Below, in pieces: positions 58,430-64,000 of a stretch of 64,000 nucleotides of DNA. Made by a program: the position numbers and the translations under genes. Below the pieces are notes generated by a model. The model was given only the letters and a program-made list of their open reading frames with translations, was not told the DNA's origin and made no database searches. Where the stretch lies: positions 59,199,121 to 59,263,120 of the forward strand of contig NC_134846.1 of the NCBI RefSeq assembly GCF_965363235.1. The letters run 5' to 3'. Every line of letters starts with the position of its first letter. Position 1 is the first letter of the stretch. Source of the DNA: Mytilus galloprovincialis (lineage: Eukaryota; Mollusca; Bivalvia; Mytilida; Mytilidae).

Positions 58430-60940
58430 GGATTTTTTACCATGAGGAGCCGCATCACAAAAGGATATTCGGGGTTTGTTAATTTACGGAAAAAGTAAAC
58501 TCACTTCGAACCCCAAAAATTTAACCACATATGTGAAAATGTCTCAGCTTTGAAACGAGCCATAAAAAATATCCAAGTTAACGATATGGACTGAGCAACA
58601 GAAGAAAACGTTACCATTACGACCTATGGAGAACCTAATACGCATCTTGACCCAGATGAAGCTATCAAATATTTTCCTGTAATGACTATCACATGTGCAG
58701 TTCAATTATTTTGGAGAAGAACATATAAGATATGTAATCAGAGGCATCATCTGTGTGACACATAGTGTGCCATGGACACATTCCCAATTAATTTGTATTG
58801 TGTCATTGAATAACAACTTAAAGAACTACTACAATATGATGAAATGAAAGATTGAAATTGAATTAACTGATTACTTCCCTATATAGTGTAGATACATTTC
58901 TTTTAAATGTCTTATATAATGCTATAATAACAATGAATGGTTGATTTTTAAATAGAATTTAGATGTTTTTAATGAATATGACAGGAAGGAAAGCTTGCAG
59001 TCTGTACATTGTTAAATACATTTGTTATTTTACTTCCTGGTGTGTTTGTAGAGAGAACAGTCTCAGTATTGTTTTGGTAGATGTATTTTAAGGTCAATAT
59101 TTGCTATCAAATGCATACAATGTAAGTTTTATAAACTATCATATAAAATAGACAAAATATGGAAGAATATTTGATTTATGCAACACAAAAGTCACAAGTT
59201 TTTGTATCTTGCAACTATGACAAGCTTGTTTTACATAAGGGCCATTAAACAAATTTTTATGGTCTTTTATATTTTTATGCCCTCCCTATGTAGATGATTG
59301 ATATTTTTTCTGGTCTGTGTCTCCTTCTGTCTGTCCGGCGTCTGTCCTATTATACACATTTTACCAATTGACCTCTCAGGGAGTTGTTGCAAGTGTTCTT
59401 TTACATGCTGAGAGTACATGAGACATCTGATTTAGAGTCCCCAATCTGACTAATCTAACTGTGTATGACAGAGTATTATATATCAAACACATCTGAATAG
59501 ACTGTCCACTACAAAATGGGTTTAACTATTGAACAGGTCCAGAGATGACCATATTTTTGTATTCTTTAGTAATAAAATAGAAGAAGATATTGGTTACGCA
59601 TAAATGACACTTCTACATTACATACGAAAAAGCCATTACAACATTTAGAGGTCTATAAATGGTTGTTAACAATAAACAATTGGATTTAGCATACTTATTT
59701 ATCAAGCTTAAATATTATCATGTTTAACAGATACTTCAATCATAGTAATGCATAGTAAAAAAACTGTCTTAATTTGTATGACCCACCCTTAATGCTTTAA
59801 TGAAATTGATAAGAAATGCTTAACTGAATATTTAACCAACATAATTTACATTTTTTTTTCTAATCGTGATGTACATTTTATGGAGATGTTGTAAATCGAT
59901 CAGCAGTTGATTTCATGATATTAAATCCTATCAGAAGGTTGCAGTAACAAGTTAATATACTCAAAGAAAGCATTAAATTTCAAAATGAACAAAATAAACA
60001 GGTTTCTTCAGAAATCAAAGTTCACCTGTCCTTTAACAACTGTTTTATAGTAGGTGGTATAATTAATTATCTACAAAAAATAAAAAATAAAAGAAGCATA
60101 AGTTGGTTTAATATCTACATAGATAAATCATATGTAGTAAGAGATGAAATGGTATGCAATGGGAATTAATGTGCAGCTATTTATAACTTTGCGATGAATG
60201 TGTTATCTCTGTCATGATGGGGGTTTGATGAGGAGGAAAAAAACATGGATGTGATTTTAGTACCTCAATATAGTGCATAGGGGGTTATGGTTGTGTTAAT
60301 ATTACACAATGGAAATGATTGGTAAGTTAATTAAATTTTTCTCTGGCAGGTGCTTGCTTCATTGATCTAATCTAGTTATTTCTGGATTTTCTGAAATACC
60401 TGGAAGCCAATGTTGTAAATCATTCATTTCTCAAATAAACTGAAATCAATTTGCAAAGCTAATGATGATAACTAATATAAGTCTTTTTATATACTTTTTT
60501 TTTTAACATTTTACAACTTTCTGTGTTAGATATCTAGATAATCTTTATCTGTTTTATAAAAATAGGTTTGTTTGATTTAATGAGATTTCATTTTGTTTAT
60601 GTCAGGCATTGTGCAATACCTTGTAAGTGTTTAAGGTCAAGAGAACTTGTAAATCTTATATGATGAGGATACATTTAAGAAAAGAACTAGGATGGGAACT
60701 GTAAGTGACACCGATTGTTGGTCTTGGTCATCAGCCATGCATTTTAATAATTTGTCAAACTGACCTAGTTTCTAATTTAATAAATAATGTTAGATTTGGT
60801 ATTTGGTAGCATCTTATATATTGATATTAATAAGTCCCAATTTATGCACAAACAAATATGTTTAACCCTGACATATATATATTGTTTGTGCTGTATTTAG
60901 ACCCTTGTACAACAAAATTTGTTACATGCACACATATAAA
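58430..60940. other. No gene seen
   Basis: AT-rich. At 59272-59400 there is a fragment (TTATGCCCTCCC, then GTCTGTCCGGCGTC) like the start of TATGCCCC-type elements. Nothing else supportable. Confidence 0.5.
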
Positions 60941-60947
60941 AATTGCG

Positions 60948-62290
60948 TTTTTTATACGACCGCCAAAATTAAAAACATTTTGGTCGTATATTGGTATCAA
61001 CGGCGGCGTCAGCATCGTCGTTGTCAGAAGACAGATTGTTTCCAGATAATAACTTTTGAATAAGTAAAAAGAAATCAATAAAATTTGAACACAATGTTTA
61101 TAACCACAAAAGGAAGATTGGGATTAATTTTGGAGGTTATCATCCCAAAGGTTTAGGAATTAGGGGCCCAAAGGGGCCAAAAACAGCATTTTATAATATC
61201 TAGTTTCAGGACAAAAAGTTGTGTATTAGTATTTCAATTGTTCTGATATTGTACCACAATGTTTAATACCATTAGCAGAAGGTTGGGATTTATTTTGAGG
61301 GGTAAATGGGCAAACAGTATAGGAATTAAGGGCCAAAAGGGGCCAAAAATAAGCATTTTTCTAGTATTAAGACAATAACTTGTGTGTAACTGTATGGATC
61401 TCTCTGACATTGTGCCACAAGTTTCTATATACAACTCAGGGAAGGCTGGGATTCAGTTTTGGGTTGATTTTCCGGAATGTGTAGGAGTAAGGGGCCAAAA
61501 AATTGCCAAAAAGAAGCATTTTTCTAGTTTACAGACAATAACTTGTGTTTAAGTGTATGGATCTCTATAAATTTTTACAAGAAGTTTCAATACCACTGAA
61601 GGAAGGTTGGGATTGATTTTTGGAGTTATGGTTCCAATAGTTTTGGAAAAAGGGGCCAAAAAGGGGGCCCAAAATAATCTTTTTTGTAGTTTTCAAACAA
61701 TAACTTATGTTTAAGTGTATGAATCTTTGTAAAATTAAACCACAAGTTCCATACCATGAAGGGATGGTTAGTATTGACTTTGGGTGGTTATGACTCAAAA
61801 TGTTTCAGATTAAGGGGCAAAAAAGGGGAAAAACTAGGTATTTCTGGTCAATGAACAATGAAGACAATTTAAAAACAGTGTAATGGAGGTAATTCTAAAA
61901 CATTTAACTTACAATGTTGGGTATGTTCGGATTTACCTCCCTTACACTACTTGTAGATTATGTATAAAGAAATGTCAGGTTTTGGACTAATTGCTAAAAA
62001 GAAAGGGGTGTGGTAGTTGTTTTCAATTTTTTTTTTCTTCAAATTTTTCAAATTCCAAATTTTTGAAAAGTTAAATGAAGAAATCTTTAATTGCACAATA
62101 TTGCACACTAGATTTGTAAGATCTTGACATTTGCTTTGTGTCAGAAACTCATATTATGTCAAAAATTTTATTGCAATCCAAATTCAGAGCTGTATCAAGC
62201 TTGAATGTTGTGTCCATACTTGTCCCAATTGTTCAGGGTTCGACTTCTGCAGTCGTATAAAGCTGTGCCCTGCGTAGCACCTGGTTATCC
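60948..62290 (+). mobile_element. ATACGACCGC-ended element, copy 2
   Basis: Same ends (TTTTTATACGACCGCC and GCAGTCGTATAAAGC) as 54362. It has at least four diverged 140-170-bp units with GGAAGGTTGGGATTGATTTT-like blocks, and lacks the long 245-bp and 32-bp arrays. Confidence 0.65.
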
Positions 62291-63470
62291 AATGCAATCA
62301 TAGGTTTGAACATTGTTTTTGATTTAGACTTGCTTATATATGTTGTTGTTGTTGGTTGCTCTCTGTCATATTTTTTTCTGTTTAATGTTGTCTTGCCTTG
62401 AATGATTCAAAAAGAGAAACATAAGTATGCTGTTCTGACTGCAGAGGTTGTTGTGATGAGGTCAGTTTATGGTGAACCAATATTGGAAGTCAATGATATT
62501 TGGTATGCAGATTCAAGGTCTTGGCACATCTTATTTCCATGGAAGTTATTTGGCCTGTCTGCTTAGTCAGGATATATTGACCTTGAAACTTTTGCTTACT
62601 TAACAGGCATTAGTGTGTGATCATCTCATTTCCATGGAGATTAATACTTAGAAAATTGAAGTAAAACAGTATTTTTTTCTTTGATATGCTTTATAATCCA
62701 AAGACTAACAAAAATGTCCTCTGAAAATATTTTTCAAGAATAATGATATATGATTTGCCAACCAATATAATCACCACTATGACTTTAAATAGATTTTAAT
62801 TTCAGCTAATGTTATTCTTGGAATTGCATTTAACATAAGAGGACAACCACGACATAACAGAAACACAACACCAAAATACAATTAACACATACAGAAACGA
62901 ACTATAATATAACCCGGCACAGGACACCCCAAGAAAAATGGCGGCAATTTCCATGACATTCAATAAACAAGCACTTTTCAATGTTAAGTTAGTTTGATAG
63001 TACTATATCAAGGCCCTGTCCCATTAAGTGATGATCCAACAACTTTCCTTTATTTAGCAATGTTGCTACCCATCAGATTGTCTTTTTGTGAATGTTCTGC
63101 CTACAGGCGAGGCTTAACTCAACATCAACAGTATTATAATATGTCACATAAAAATTATCTATGGTCAAAAAGTCAGCCAAGTGAAACTGATTGTTGGTTG
63201 ACTACAGAATGATTCTACAATCTTTCTCAACCAATTTTCTAGCAAACAAAGTTCCTAATTGTGTAATTTATTATAAAGTGGTATCCAGAAACTATTGGTT
63301 ATTTTAAAGACTACATCAGTACGTGCCAGTGTACGCATGGATGACTAAACTGTGTGCTCTAGAAGAATCCCGATATGATTTTGGCAATGTCCATATATAT
63401 TACATCACTTGTAAGACAATTAACATGTCTGTTATGATATAACAATAACAATAGTTTTTTTGTGTTTTTT
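62291..63470. other. No clear gene; worn repeats
   Basis: 62480-62640 resembles 6020-6120 (TCAATGATATTTGGTATGCAG). Around 63050 and 63270 are short stretches resembling 51380 and 54070, possibly old duplicated exons or transposon remnants. Confidence 0.35.
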
Positions 63471-63476
63471 TTCCAG

Positions 63477-63515
63477 ATATAGCTGCAGCAGTTTCCTTGC
63501 CTCAAGTCAGTGTTG
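63477..63515 (+). CDS. Possible 39-nt internal exon
   Basis: A good acceptor (TTTTTTTTCCAG) and donor (GTAAGT) enclose 39 nt. One frame reads IAAAVSLPQVSV. It could belong to the gene starting at 45575 or to another plus-strand gene. Product unknown. Confidence 0.35.
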
Positions 63516-64000
63516 GTAAGTAAGGGTTTTATGGGCCAGCTTCATATATTATAAATATTAATGATTACTAAAAAATATTATTGCCCTCTACTTATAAAAA
63601 TGTCAAAGAGATGCATATTGTTTTCCCTTTGACTCACTGTCTTATGTTTTACATAGGGTACATGGTTAGTCCTGTTTCCTCCTGCTTAAACATTTAACTG
63701 GAACTTTTATATTATATGGAGGATGATAGAATAATAGTTCAACTAATTTGAAATAAATACCGATAAGATTATGATATTATTAGGATTTTCTGACAAATTC
63801 CTCTAAATGATAAGACGATGAACTTTGTCAATTCTTTGTGAAAATGTGCGGGGAACATTTTTTGTATGCTTAAAGTCTATTTTTCTGTTATACGAAGCAA
63901 AATGCATTGATAATGGCTTTTCATATGTCATATGGAATTTTCAGTTAGTGTTTATACATGGATCTGATATTAACTAAGAGCAGTTGGCACTTACAATGCA

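Overview
The window is AT-rich animal DNA with small exons, GT-AG introns and dense non-autonomous repeats. It most likely comes from a bivalve mollusc, probably a mussel (Mytilus or a relative). The grounds are a C1q-domain gene of the type expanded in bivalves, pearl/Helentron-like elements with ACGG/ACTG microsatellites, and hammerhead-ribozyme repeats of the kind reported from mussels. Calls of species and family come from memory; no search was run.

Host genes. (1) Positions 59-2598 (+) hold the 3' exons of an axonemal dynein intermediate chain (DNAI2), with two possible terminal exons. (2) Positions 12914-14483 (+) hold a two-exon secreted C1q-domain protein (243 aa). (3) Positions 20406-40272 (-) hold a complete 14-exon coding sequence for 3-phosphoinositide-dependent protein kinase 1 (PDPK1, 475 aa). 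Exon phases join without conflict, and kinase and PH domains are intact. (4) A plus-strand gene probably starts at 45575, head-to-head with PDPK1 across an ETS/NRF1-like promoter. A 39-nt exon at 63477 may belong to it or to another gene.

Repeats fill most of the rest. Positions 3528-5340 are a tandem array of 325-bp units, each ending in a type I hammerhead ribozyme; related units lie at 6590-6990, 9755-10015 and 10320-10800. The last of these has two intact hammerheads exactly 355 nt apart around a strongly foldable RNA body. This is the layout expected of animal retrozymes, small non-autonomous elements that spread through self-cleaved circular RNA, and is the most interesting system here. 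PDPK1 introns carry PIF/Harbinger-like, hAT-like, Helentron-like and unclassified satellite-bearing elements, often nested. The right third (46-63 kb) is largely such elements, including a textbook Helitron (52546-53649), one nested pair, and a fossil LTR-retroelement tail.

The genes show no sign of a shared pathway: ciliary motility, secreted recognition lectin and PI3K/AKT signalling are simply neighbours. Unique-looking stretches with no supportable feature are listed as such.
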